Shown: one piece after another, positions 20,887 through 30,200 of the stretch
Layout of the letters: the number at the start of each line of letters is the position of its first letter
Numbering within the stretch: the first letter of the stretch is position 1
Origin: Chara braunii
Lineage: Eukaryota > Streptophyta > Charophyceae > Charales > Characeae
DNA length: 55,232 bases
Direction of reading: 5' to 3'
Assembly: GCA_003427395.1 (NCBI GenBank)
Contig: BFEA01000004.1
Location: forward strand, 2,622,859-2,678,090
Program-made: the position numbers and the translations under genes
The notes under the pieces: generated by a model
Told to the model about the DNA's origin: nothing
Database searches by the model: none
The model's input: only the letters and a program-made list of their open reading frames with translations

Positions 20887-21074
20887 CCAAGGCAGCCTCT
20901 TCGTGAATGAAGAAAACGACGAAACGCGTCTGCTACTAAACTACCGAGTAGAGGTGTCATTCATGAATGCTCGACACATCAAATAAGTCGTGTCTGTCTC
21001 GTTGCAGACATCTGCAATGTCTCACTTGACTACGCCAAAGTGGGCAATTCATTCGGTGACTTGCACAATCGCCC

Positions 21075-21148
21075 TCACTAAACCAACAAGAATCTGGACT
21101 TCGATTCACATTAAGTCTTACTACGATTGGATTGATTTTTTGTACCAT
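21075..21148 (-). pseudogene. rps3: rps3 exon 1
   Basis: From ATG at 21148 (minus) the frame reads [20 protein letters not shown] then CWFS, the N-terminus of mitochondrial ribosomal protein S3. The match ends exactly at nucleotide 74 of the gene (codon 25 split after GA), followed by GGGCGATTGTGC, a group II-type intron start. Position 74 is the insertion site of the rps3 intron known from vascular plants, so the exon-intron boundary is preserved in this copy. The rest of rps3 is not present nearby. Confidence 0.8.
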
Positions 21149-21306
21149 TATTTGCTTGTCTTTTTTTGTTTTGTTTTTGATCCATTTGTTGACATAAGAC
21201 TTCTTGCACGGTTTGTTTACAAGTTGGTGCGCAGCGTGTAATCATATCATTTATACATGATTCTTCAATCATTTGTATACTTGAACGCAAACTAATATTA
21301 CGTAAT

Positions 21307-21452
21307 TCATGTTGTTTTAAAAACTCTTGACAGCAGAGCCTCTTGAGATTTCATGAGTTGTTGTAATTCCGAAACAACAGATTCGTTTCTTCCTTCAAAA
21401 GTAGCCTTGAAAGTTTCGTCAAAAGTTTTTTGACTAAATAAAACAAATATCG
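21307..21452 (-). pseudogene. atp4: atp4 (ymf39) fragment, copy 1
   Basis: Minus-strand translation gives LFSQKTFDETFKATFEGRNE followed by [17 protein letters not shown], matching the conserved core of the ATP synthase peripheral-stalk subunit Atp4 (ymf39). It ends at TGA 21307-21309 after KTT. A second fragment of the same region lies at 33206-33339 in the opposite orientation with different mutations. Confidence 0.8.
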
Positions 21453-21756
21453 TAATTTTTTAAAAATAATGTGTGAAATTTAAAGTATTGACTGATTAAA
21501 TATTAACAAGAAATTAAATTTAGACATACCAGAAGAAAAAAATAAATCAGTTCCTCAAGACTTTATAGCAGCAATTAATTCTCTTATCATTTTTTTTAAA
21601 AAAATAGTCAATTAACCATCTACTTTGTCATGCTTTCCTAAAATGACGCTTACCATGATTCTCATTTGAAACAATATCAATGGTAGCTCGAACATTGAGA
21701 ATTTATAGTCGTTAACACGCCTGAGGGTAACCGCAACCTTACGGTTATCTCATGAA
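21453..21756. other. AT-rich mt-like spacer
   Basis: No gene recognised; short hairpin-prone stretch gagggtaaccgcaacc...ttacggttatctc at 21722-21752. Confidence 0.3.
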
Positions 21757-21842
21757 GTGTTTTCTGTGATTTCTTGGACGAAGCAACTTTGTTGACGAGC
21801 CCGTGGGATTCAGACGCGAAACGTGTGCTCTTTGAGGCTTTG
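21757..21842. repeat. 86-bp mt repeat, inverted copy at 32577-32665
   Basis: The words tttcttggacg, aactttgttgacgagcccgt and gggattcagacgcgaa reappear as reverse complements at 32577-32665, after an rps12 fragment. It is probably a mobile or recombining mt repeat. No coding sense was found. Confidence 0.7.
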
Positions 21843-21917
21843 TCAATGTGAAGAACGTTATGTGCTAAGAAATGGAATCCTTCTCCCGTAGTGACTATGC
21901 GAGTTTGATCAGACACT

Positions 21918-22079
21918 CTTGTTGTTATTTGTTTGGTAATCCAGATAATTACAAACATTTTTTTAGCAATGCGTTATACACCTCATGTAGATTTAACTTT
22001 CTACAATGTATAACATATTATGAGAGATGTTCAAGGAGGCTGGCTACTTCAATATATGCATGCCAATGGAGCAAGTATG
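21918..22079 (+). pseudogene. cob: cytochrome b N-terminal exon
   Basis: Reads LVIQIITNIFLAMRYTPHVD, then LTFYNV, a stop (TAA in place of the usual Glu codon), and HIMRDVQGGWLLQYMHANGA SM, the first transmembrane and heme-ligand region of cytochrome b (includes conserved MRDV and HANGAS). Sequence after 22079 starts tgggcgcccg and is not cob, so an intron or a junction follows. Confidence 0.88.
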
Positions 22080-22362
22080 TGGGCGCCCGTTAGGTTACCC
22101 TCGAAAAATGTGATTACTATTGGAACATATTTACAAGTGTTTGATAATTCATGTGCAAAAATCGTACAGTGCATCAAAATCCTGCATCCTTTCAAAAAAC
22201 AAAGAGTTATTATATGTGATATTATAATAGTGTCTTTGAAATAGGCACAAAGTGACAATAATAACGTAAGAGTTTTTTGTTTTACATCAGTTAATGGAGG
22301 CTACGCTGTAGCAATTGGTAACAGTTGCATTAATTTAATTAACAAAAAACAAAACTACAAAT
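22080..22362. other. mt-like DNA between cob and rps12
   Basis: Intron-like or intergenic. A short frame near 22280-22320 (VNGGYAVAIG) looks like the end of a ribosomal protein but is too short to name. The 40 nt before the rps12 start are shared with 32420-32461. Confidence 0.3.
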
Positions 22363-22446
22363 ATGCCTACAATGAATCAATTAATTCGTCATGGTAGAGA
22401 ATTAAAATGACGTATGCAATGTACTCGAGTTTTAAGTAAGCGTTAA
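22363..22446 (+). pseudogene. rps12: rps12 5' fragment, copy 1
   Basis: Starts MPTMNQLIRHGRE, the highly conserved N-terminus of ribosomal protein S12, then LK, stop, RMQCTRVLSKR and stop. The rest of the gene is absent, but its 3' end appears separately at 24050. The upstream leader (ttgcattaatttaattaac) is shared with copy 2 at 32462. Confidence 0.85.
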
Positions 22447-22726
22447 TTACCTCCCAACCAATAAATAGATACAAATAGAAATAACCAAACCACATCAACA
22501 AAATGCCAATACCAAGCGGCAACTTTAAACTTGAAATGGTGTCTTCGAGTAAGTATCTCGGTTCAAAATTCTCGTTTGCAAAACCGTAACAACATTATTC
22601 AATTTGAGTTTTCGACCTAGTGTGGCCACGACGGAATATTGTATGATACATTGAATACGATACAGCTTGAAACGATTTTGTACAAAACTATAATAATTAC
22701 AAACACCTTGCAGAATCTGATTAATT
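22447..22726. other. mt-like DNA, no gene recognised
   Basis: This stretch lies between the rps12 start and a shared mt word; it is absent from the second copy at 32505-32517, indicating a deletion there or an insertion here. Confidence 0.3.
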
Positions 22727-22786
22727 TTTTGAAGAATCTTTGTAATATCCAAGTTCACCCATGCCAATTTGGTATGTGGTTTACCC
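22727..22786 (+). repeat. 60-bp mt word shared with 32518-32576
   Basis: aagaatctttg(t/c)aatatcc then aagttcaccca(t/a)gccaat occur in both places downstream of an rps12 5' fragment. Translation is open in both (KNLCNIQVHP) but unidentified. Confidence 0.75.
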
Positions 22787-22794
22787 TACATAAG

Positions 22795-22860
22795 TTGCGC
22801 CCCTCAACGACTACACGCCAGACATCCCTACTTGGGATGATGATATAATCTGAACTTTAT
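22795..22860 (+). ncRNA. group I intron core fragment
   Basis: Contains cgactacacgccagacatcc followed by gatgatgatataatctgaac, resembling the P7 5' strand (gactA) and the conserved gatata(g/a)tctgaac P7 3' strand of group I introns, with a short P8-like hairpin (atccctacttgggat) between. P3-P6 are not visible, so it is a remnant. Confidence 0.5.
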
Positions 22861-23094
22861 GACGATACGAAGGAGGAAGGTCTCGGTTGAAATGATGTTC
22901 AAAGTTTACGCAATGTTCGATCAACAGGAAACCACAACAAATACAGTCGCTCGCCCTAGCTAGTGACCGCCGAGTTTGACAAAAAAAATACTAAATAAAA
23001 CAGTAGTAGCTAAAAAGAGAAAATAGAAGTTAATTGTGGCTCATAAATAGTAATATGAAGTGATAATGGTCAATTGATTTTCATGTCAATTTAC
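22861..23094. other. AT-rich mt-like DNA up to MITE-2
   Basis: No gene recognised; contains scattered A-rich words and leads into the target duplication of MITE-2. Confidence 0.3.
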
Positions 23095-23103
23095 TTTAAA
23101 CCT

Positions 23104-23510
23104 GTGTTGCACGGCGTACGTGTACGCGGGTTGCGTGTACACATGTACACGTATTCCTATACGCGACACGTACCCCCGTACACGTACTCCCGTACGTGGG
23201 AATATGTAAAAAAAAAAAAAAAAAAAATCATCAGAAAAATATTTAAAAAAATTATGTTATGAAAAATGATATTTCAAACAACGTTTGTCCAAGACTCATG
23301 GCCAAATTCTGCACATAATTCGAGTAAAAAATCAAAGACACAAAACATAAATAAATTGAAATAAAAAAGTTTAAAAATTAGAAAAAAACAGAAAAAATAA
23401 AAACAAACTTCTGTAACAAATACATGTTATGCAGAAACATGATACAAACAACTTTTTCCAACATAAGAAATATTTTAAAGTAATATTCTCCCCAATCTAA
23501 CTCGAGTAAG

Positions 23511-23542
<32 letters not shown>

Positions 23543-23794
23543 TATTATCATAATAATTAAAAAAAATATTTTAAATTTTTCTTTAAGGTTTTGTATTTGT
23601 AAATCAAGATTGGTTGGGAATTCGGGCATGACTCCTAAGTAAAGGTTGTTTGTATCATTATTCTGCACAACATTGTTTTTTATAGATTTTTTAGATTTTT
23701 TAGATTTTTTTTTATTTTTTTTTTACGTACGCATACGCGCGATTTCGGGTTCGTACGCGTATGCTGGAATACGTACGCGTACACCGTGCAACAC
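23104..23794. mobile_element. MITE-2, terminal inverted repeats and near-perfect target duplication
   Basis: The left end reads GTGTTGCACGGCGTACGTGT and the right end is its imperfect reverse complement (acgcgtacaccgtgcaacac). The word TTTAAACCT lies before it (23095-23103) and TTTAAACTT three bases after it (23798-23806), suggesting an 8-9-bp target duplication. The outer 90 bp on each side are rich in CGTACG/TACGTG words and the middle is AT-rich with A runs. There is no transposase. Architecture matches MITE-1, though the tips differ. Confidence 0.75.
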
Positions 23795-23896
23795 AAATTT
23801 AAACTTCTTGTACAATCCTGTCCTGGAAGCATGATACTCCCAGTGGACGTTTTTGGTTTTTCCCAGGTTTTGGCGGAAGACGAGTTCTTCCCTGCT

Positions 23897-24049
23897 CAAA
23901 TTATTCACCCAACTGTTCATGGTGTTTTAAGATTAGCTTTCAAAATGAATGGATGAGTGGTGGAACGTGCTGAACAACATATTGGTTTACTTCATAGAGG
24001 TACGAAAAAATTAATTGAATATAAAACCTATCTACAAGCTTTGCCTTAT
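23897..24049 (+). pseudogene. nad7: nad7 exon fragment fused to rps12
   Basis: The frame gives HGVLRLAFKMNG, a TGA stop, then [31 protein letters not shown], matching the N-terminal catalytic-site region of mitochondrial NAD7 (49-kDa subunit of complex I). The normal protein would continue FDR; instead the sequence joins rps12. The stop replaces a conserved Glu codon (GAG to TGA). Confidence 0.88.
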
Positions 24050-24114
24050 ATTCGAGGAGTGAAAAACTTACGAGGAATTCCTAACTATCAAAATATGGTA
24101 CTAGAAAACCCTAA
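24050..24114 (+). pseudogene. rps12: rps12 3' end fragment
   Basis: Directly after nad7, [12 protein letters not shown] matches the C-terminal HCIRGVKDLLGIPNR region of ribosomal protein S12. A small frameshift then leads to SKYGTRKP and a TAA at 24112-24114, the usual end of the protein. The fusion with nad7 is a recombination junction. Confidence 0.8.
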
Positions 24115-24289
24115 ATTCAAATATGAACCGAAAAATCTCACAAGTCTCACTTTTCGAGCCGTTGATTTTAGAGAATTGTAAGGTACAACAAAGTTTGATT
24201 GCAACGGTTGCCCGTTCACTCGTCCAGTCTACTAAAGTGTCCACCAAACCGTGCAAGATGTCATACACCACACGACATAGATAGACGAC
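24115..24289. other. mt-like or junction DNA
   Basis: Follows the rps12 stop; nothing identified. Confidence 0.3.
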
Positions 24290-24345
24290 CGGCGGAAGAG
24301 GGATTCAAACCCCCGACATGCGAATTATGATTCCACTGTCGAGCG
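24290..24345 (-). pseudogene. 3' half of a CAU-anticodon tRNA-like sequence
   Basis: Minus strand: gtgga.ATCATAA.ttcgc forms a wobble-containing anticodon arm with CAU, then gggggtttgaatccctc as T-arm and ttccgcc as 3' acceptor strand. The 5' half is replaced by LTR A. It could be an mt tRNA-Met/Ile fragment; because it lies where a primer-binding site might be expected after the LTR tip, coincidence should be considered. Confidence 0.35.
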
Positions 24346-25036
24346 TATAGGTCCGGCACCGCACAAGGCAGCACGGGACCCTCCCGGCCGCGTCACTCAA
24401 GATTTGGTCTGATCCTCATCGAAAATGCATATGAAGCTTTCGCAAACCGCTCCGGCCGAGTGCGCCAACCATACCTCTCGCAAGCCCTTACGACATGATA
24501 GAGCCTACGCGAGGCATGCCTTACCTCCACCTTACGGGAGTTGTCACCTCCCTTAGGTGGGCGTAACCCCCTCGAGCTACCAGTCCACAATACGAAAGAT
24601 GATCAGGCGCAATCGCAGAGGTGGACCAGCCGAGGGCGTTTCTCATACGTTGTAGCATAGGGGTACTCGCAGTATTGCACCTCTATCGGACCCGCGCGCG
24701 AACCGACATCTTGGGGGGGCTGAGGTCCGAAGCATGACTCGTCGTCGGTCGACTAGGACGCATCCCACACTCCACACGCACACTACTCTAAAGAACATAA
24801 AAATAAGAACACACATACATACTCATACATATATAGAACGACATAGAACAAACAACTCGACAACACTCCTAGTCCCTTAGTAGCCATCCCATAACTCTCC
24901 GACGCTGGAATCGGATATGCGTCTCGTGCGAGACTTAGTATAAAACCGCGCGGGCAAAGGGTCTTATCATATCGACTAGCAATGCATGAATACGCAGGCA
25001 GTCGCAGTGATGGCGTACTATGTAGTGTCCATAATC

Positions 25037-25121
25037 AAGCGGTCCTTCGTGGATCCGAGTACCGCTTATGACACTCGAGTATCAGACTCGAAGTATCGTG
25101 AGGGTTTACCCCCTCACGATA
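25037..25121 (-). other. three-hairpin cluster, LTR A
   Basis: Serial perfect stems: AAGCGGT/ACCGCTT, CGAGT/ACTCG (25076-25090) and TATCGTGAGGG/CCCTCACGATA (25094-25121). In copies B and C the middle stem is CAAGT/ACTTG, so both strands changed together. Confidence 0.8.
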
Positions 25122-25420
25122 TTGCACGGTTGAAGGAATAGTCGTGCGGCCGCCTCGATATCTCCAGCCTTTAGGCTGAGTGTCCCGGCAGGCAGGACAA
25201 ATAGACTCTGCCCGAGGGTTAATCCCTTCCATGCGGAGTCTAGGGTCTGGGATGTCCTGGACAGGGACCTTGAATCCCAGTCCAGGGCGAACGTCCGACT
25301 AAGAATCTTTTAAGAAGCATAACACAATTAGAGGGGTTTTATTTCCTTTCTCAGTCTTAACCTCAATTAAACCCTTAAGCGTAGGCCCTTCAAGCCACGC
25401 AAATACCCAATATAGATATT

Positions 25421-25430
<10 letters not shown>

Positions 25431-25477
<47 letters not shown>
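25431..25477. repeat. (TA)n microsatellite
   Basis: About 23 TA units following a short CA run; lies in the position of the TATA-rich promoter-like segment seen in copies B and C (near 40600 and 52880). Confidence 0.95.
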
Positions 25478-25481
<4 letters not shown>

Positions 25482-26179
25482 AGGGGAATAAGTATGTGAC
25501 AATCATTTCTCACTATCACAGTGAGACTCCTCACAACCATATATATATGTGTGTTCGTAGGCAGTCAAATCCAAAATCCGAGCCACAGAACATACCTGCA
25601 ATCACATCAAAGAGTCAACAAAAAGTTCATGCACTACACGGAGTCAACTTCAACCAAGTTCTATACTCATACCCCTCGCTTTAGCCATGTAAGCTCAACC
25701 CTTGTCTAACCAACCATAATTAAATACTCAGTACCTTTGTTAAATGGTCATTCAATAAAAGTCCGGGTGAAAACCTTAATGAAACAACGAAGATCACCAG
25801 GGCTGAAGCCTTTTAGGTTGAGTATTGAGGGTGAATTGGAGTTGAATCGTAAACCGACGGATCGGCAATTGACATGTTATCAGTGATAACAGAAGGTGAT
25901 CCTTGTAGGATCAAGCTGAATCTAGTCTTGATTTTGAATCAAATGTTCAAGAGGACGTGTAACACAAGACAAACCAATTCCCTAGCTAAGTCTATGAGTC
26001 CAAATCAAGGGTAATCTTCATATCACGATCTCATTTAGAATCATTCTACTTTAACTAAATCCGGGTCTACCCCTAAGTCAATGCCTAAATGAAAAGGTAG
26101 ATCTTTGACAGAATCTCCTCTATGCAAAGTGGATTGTCAGAACTGCCACCTGTCAAAATATAATTAAACTGCTCTAAAC

Positions 26180-26720
26180 TAAGAAAATTTCGGCAGCGCT
26201 TTCCGTAGGAAAACTGTCTTCGCATAATTTATAATACCTCAAATATATATAAAAAAAACATTCTCTAACTCTGGAAAATCAAAATTTGTCTAACTCCCTG
26301 AATTAGTAAAAATTTGGGCAGCACTCCCTTTAGAACGGTAGACTTCCTTGATTTATACTAAGTCAGACATAAACTCAGTAACAAGACTTGAGTTCAACTT
26401 AGGCAAATTTCAACTAACTCCTTAGATTTGTAGAAATTCCAGCAGTGCTTCCCATAGAGAAAGTGTTATTCCAAGATTTATACAAAGCTAAGTTTAGAAA
26501 AAACAAATGACTTTGACTTCTCAATGTCTAATTTTGTCCAACTCCCTGAATTAGCAAAAATTTGGGCAGCACTCCCTTTAGAAAATGAGGCTTTCCAGAT
26601 TTTTACTAAGGCAAAAAGTCAGAAAACATGGACCATGAAAAAGACAAAATCTGACTAACTCCTTGGTTTTGTAGAAATTTCGGCAGCGCTTCCCATAGAG
26701 AAAGTAGCTTACAAAAATTT
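26180..26720 (-). repeat. about five 120-bp units with GGCAGC motif, LTR A
   Basis: The motif aaattt(c/g)(g/c)gcagc(g/a)ct(t/c)cc followed by tag and a purine run recurs near 26187, 26310, 26435, 26557 and 26674, each within a diverged 110-125-bp unit ending in a tttatac-like word. Copies B and C have three such units. Similar words occur in some plant LTRs by memory, which I cannot verify. Confidence 0.7.
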
Positions 26721-26994
26721 ATACAAAACCAAGTACAAGTAAAAGATTCCCGAAAATGCAGAAATAAACCTAAGGAAAAATAAACTTAGCTCAGGAAAAG
26801 CAGGAATTGAAACTAAGTCTTATGGCTCTAACACGCAGCGAACAACTAAAACAACTACCTATCAAACTGAAACTAAGTAGCAGTCACACTCAGTCTCTAA
26901 GTACTCTCACCATTCCAAGGTCAATCTTATCAAACAATAGTTCGTAACCTTTCAATGATTTATGCTCTTATACCCTGCTTACAAAAGGCATAAA

Positions 26995-27690
26995 GCTAGG
27001 CCACCCAAACTTATGGGAACCTGCCTAGCTCAGCCAGAATACACACAAACACATGACACAACAACTTTTCTCTTCTTTGGGCACATGACTAGTCCACCCT
27101 AGTCGCCCTGAACTGTTTAAGTATCTAAATTATATATAACTGTTTGTCCTTCGTCTTATAAGGTAGCATATGACTGAACCGATCAACTTACCACAAGTTT
27201 ATTCTTAATTAATACTCTCTTCAGTTATGATAAGCTATAGTCAGACCATCCAAACTTATGAAAAAATGTCTGACTAGCCTGTTCATAAGTAAGATAATAT
27301 AAAATATAATCAAGTTTTACTTTCTTATTGTAGCATGTGTGTGGCTTCAGACCAGTCCTCCCAAACTTATGGGACCGTGTCCGGTCTGTCGCCAAAATCT
27401 TCCCTCATAATGAAACAAAGAGGGTCAGAGTCATCCAAACTTATGGAAAAATGTTCAACCCTCCTTCAGAAACCAAATAACCATATAGAAAACCCAAAAG
27501 AAAAAAAAGGCGGCCAAGTCATCCAAACTTATGAAAAAATGCTCGGTCCCTGAAAAGGCAATCACACTCAACCCTCGCAAGTCAAAGCAACCAGACCACC
27601 CAAACTTATGGAAAATTGTCTGGTCCTTCAGGCAATCCAACATAAACATAGCACTGAGCCCTCCAAACTTATAGAGATTCTCCCAGCCTT
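26995..27690 (-). other. hairpin array with shared AAACTTA loop, LTR A
   Basis: About seven units 60-250 bp apart, each with ccaaacttatgg-like loop core (27004, 27249, 27354, 27436, 27522, 27600, 27664). Flanking stems differ yet pair: AGCTAGGC/GCCTAGCT, AGTCAGAC/GTCTGACT, CAGACC/GGTCTG, GAGGGT/ACCCTC, ACCAGAC/GTCTGGT. Some have an inner CCCA/TGGG stem as well. Two units pair weakly. Confidence 0.85.
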
Positions 27691-28286
27691 TGGTTGACCC
27701 AGTCAAACTTAGACAATATAACCTTCCTCTCGTCCTTCCCCCCAGATGCAATCCCACAATTTGGTTTCAGTCAAACAATAAAACCGAAACTGACATTGTA
27801 CATGCATTCCTTTATTTAGTCTGGTCTGTGTCCTGAAAGTCAAACTGAAAAGTCAAAGTAGAGATACACACAGTATACTCAGTCAAAACATAGCAAAGAA
27901 TACAGATAATGGTTATAACTGGGTTTATAGAAGGAAAACAACGGTTACCTCTAAGTTACCTGCCTCCATAACTTCTCCCGAGTTCCGGCAGAGCTCCCTC
28001 AATCGGTGGGTGGACTCCCCACAGAGTCTTCCTACGGTCCTACGGGTTGCAATCCCACCTGCCGCCTTCCTCTCAGAACCACAGACTAGACTTAGAGTTA
28101 GAAGGGCGGAAAGAGATAAGTAGAGACTCTCAGATCCAAGAGAGGTGCACTCAGACTTGCGGGAGAGGGCCTTAATACCTTTATGCGCCTGAGAGCCCCG
28201 CAATGATGGCCAAAACACGCAACAGCTCAGCCAACCGAAGTCAAAACACCAATTGTTGACCCTCTCGTGGTTTTTCAAATCTCAAT

Positions 28287-30200
28287 GAGGACCCCCCCCC
28301 CCCCCTTTTTGCAGTCTGATCACCTCAACAAGTCTTGATGTCGTCATACGTCTGAGGACACCATAATAATAATAATAAAAATGCCCAGTGGCTTGATCAA
28401 CTCCTAGTCAGGCCACCAATTACTTCCTCCTGGTCTTTCTCCTACTCGCAATCTATAGCCTCTTCGACCGCCGTACTCCACCTCCTAGTTGAGTCGCAGC
28501 CATGCAACTTAGGCAGATGTCAGGGCTGAACGCATTGGGAGGCGCCATCAGGCCGGCTATGCATAGTAGCCGTAGCGAACACAACAGCCGCAACAGAGAA
28601 CTTCAGCAGTAAGCACAGCTGCAGTCGCTTTTGCAGCAAAACAACGAAATGTAGCTTTCATAGTCATGCCCACAACAACTCTGTGAGTCGGTGGCTCGCC
28701 AACAGCAGCCTAGTAAACCGCAATTTGGTAAACCCAGCAACACGGCCACTTCAGAAGCGAAACTTTGTAGAAGCTTAATCCAACAAAAAGTCGCCGCGGC
28801 GTCTGGCTTCTCGGCCTACAGGTGACTCTCCCCGCCGAGGCTAATTCCAATGGCATGGAGCGAGCATACCACACAATCCATCTTAACCCGTCGTATCTGC
28901 CCACTCGATTAGTTGTAAACAGTACGCCCCTTCATTCTCCTCCTACGGCTGCGCCTCCAGATCATTATCCGTCTGCCATACCGAACTATCGGAAAATGAG
29001 TTTTCCGCTTGAACCTGGAAATATACTCTGCCTTTCAGCCTTTCACTTTCGCTCGAGCACGTCGGCCGACAAGTAAGTTTCCACTCCGTGGCTAGCCTCT
29101 CGCTACTCCCTTCGATGGGACAAACAAGATCGAACGAACCCTTCCACCAGACCAAAACCAGGTACATTGACCGGGCGAGTAGTGGGATCCTGATGCCGAC
29201 CACGATAGCCGATACGAGGATGAGCGAAGCGATGGCGATATCCTGATCATGATAACCTTCGAACAACAACGGATCTAAGAGCGGTCTGACCAATCGGACG
29301 GGATTGACGAGTGCGCGGCCATCACCAGTCGGCACCTGCTACAATTGCCCCTGCACTCGTGACAACTACGAGGATGAACCCCGTCAAGCCTCGACTATCA
29401 GGTGGGTAACTCTCTCTGCCCCTTTCCACGGCGTACACCCCAACATGCTCCCACTGCATCACTCGCTACATCCCTCAGAATGAGAATAAATCCTCTGCAA
29501 GAATGTGAGAGGGTATACCGCAACGGACAGATACATTGATAAGAGATCTCGATGCGAGTATGGACCATGGAGCTGTCAGATGCAACCGTCGTTGTATGCG
29601 CGTGTGAGAGGAGCTACTTCCATCTATAGGCTGAGTGAAAGTCAGAATGAATCTATCGTTAAAACATGGACGTATGCTTCCTGTTTTCACTTCCTTTTCT
29701 CCACACAGTAGTTTTTCCTTTTAGCTTTTATTCCACTAAATTGAACACCCCAACTGACCTCGCCATCCGATTCGCAACACCCATTAATCCCTATGCACAA
29801 CTTCATTTCACTCAATTTCATGAAGACTCGTGTGAAATCTAAGTTTTCACTCCCCCTCCATACCCATTCTTCAAGCACTCCGCGCAATCCTTTCTCTTTC
29901 TACCTTCTATTCTACTAACTTTCATCTGAAACTAACTTCATAATCCTATTCGCCCGGCCTTGAAACCCCGATTTCGACCCTTAATTCGACGAACTCGGTC
30001 AAGGTATGACCGAGACAGACTAACTTCTCTCTCTCACGCCCTTTCAGTGTTTCCCGGTCATCTTCGCCACTATCTCCAAATGCACGTGTCTCAACTTTCG
30101 TCCGGATTCACTCTCCTTTTTTTGTGAGCTTTTCCGCCTCTTCTCTTCTCCTATGTATCTCCTTCTTGCCTTCGTCTTCCTCACTCCCCTCCGTTTCCTC
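28287..30200. other. interior of LTR A, poorly conserved
   Basis: Begins with a C tract (28288-28304) and a short (AAT)n. I could not align this part with copy B. A hairpin ctcggtca/tgaccgag lies at 29995-30015. No convincing gene. Confidence 0.3.

Noticed and set aside
20617-24336. True mitochondrial genome contig instead of NUMT
   Set aside because: Coding fragments have in-frame stops (cob, nad7, rps12), are chimeric and carry MITEs and gypsy elements with nuclear-type features.
26995-27690. CRISPR-like regular repeats
   Set aside because: The constant word is only about 12 bp, spacing is irregular, there are no Cas genes, and the context is a eukaryotic LTR.
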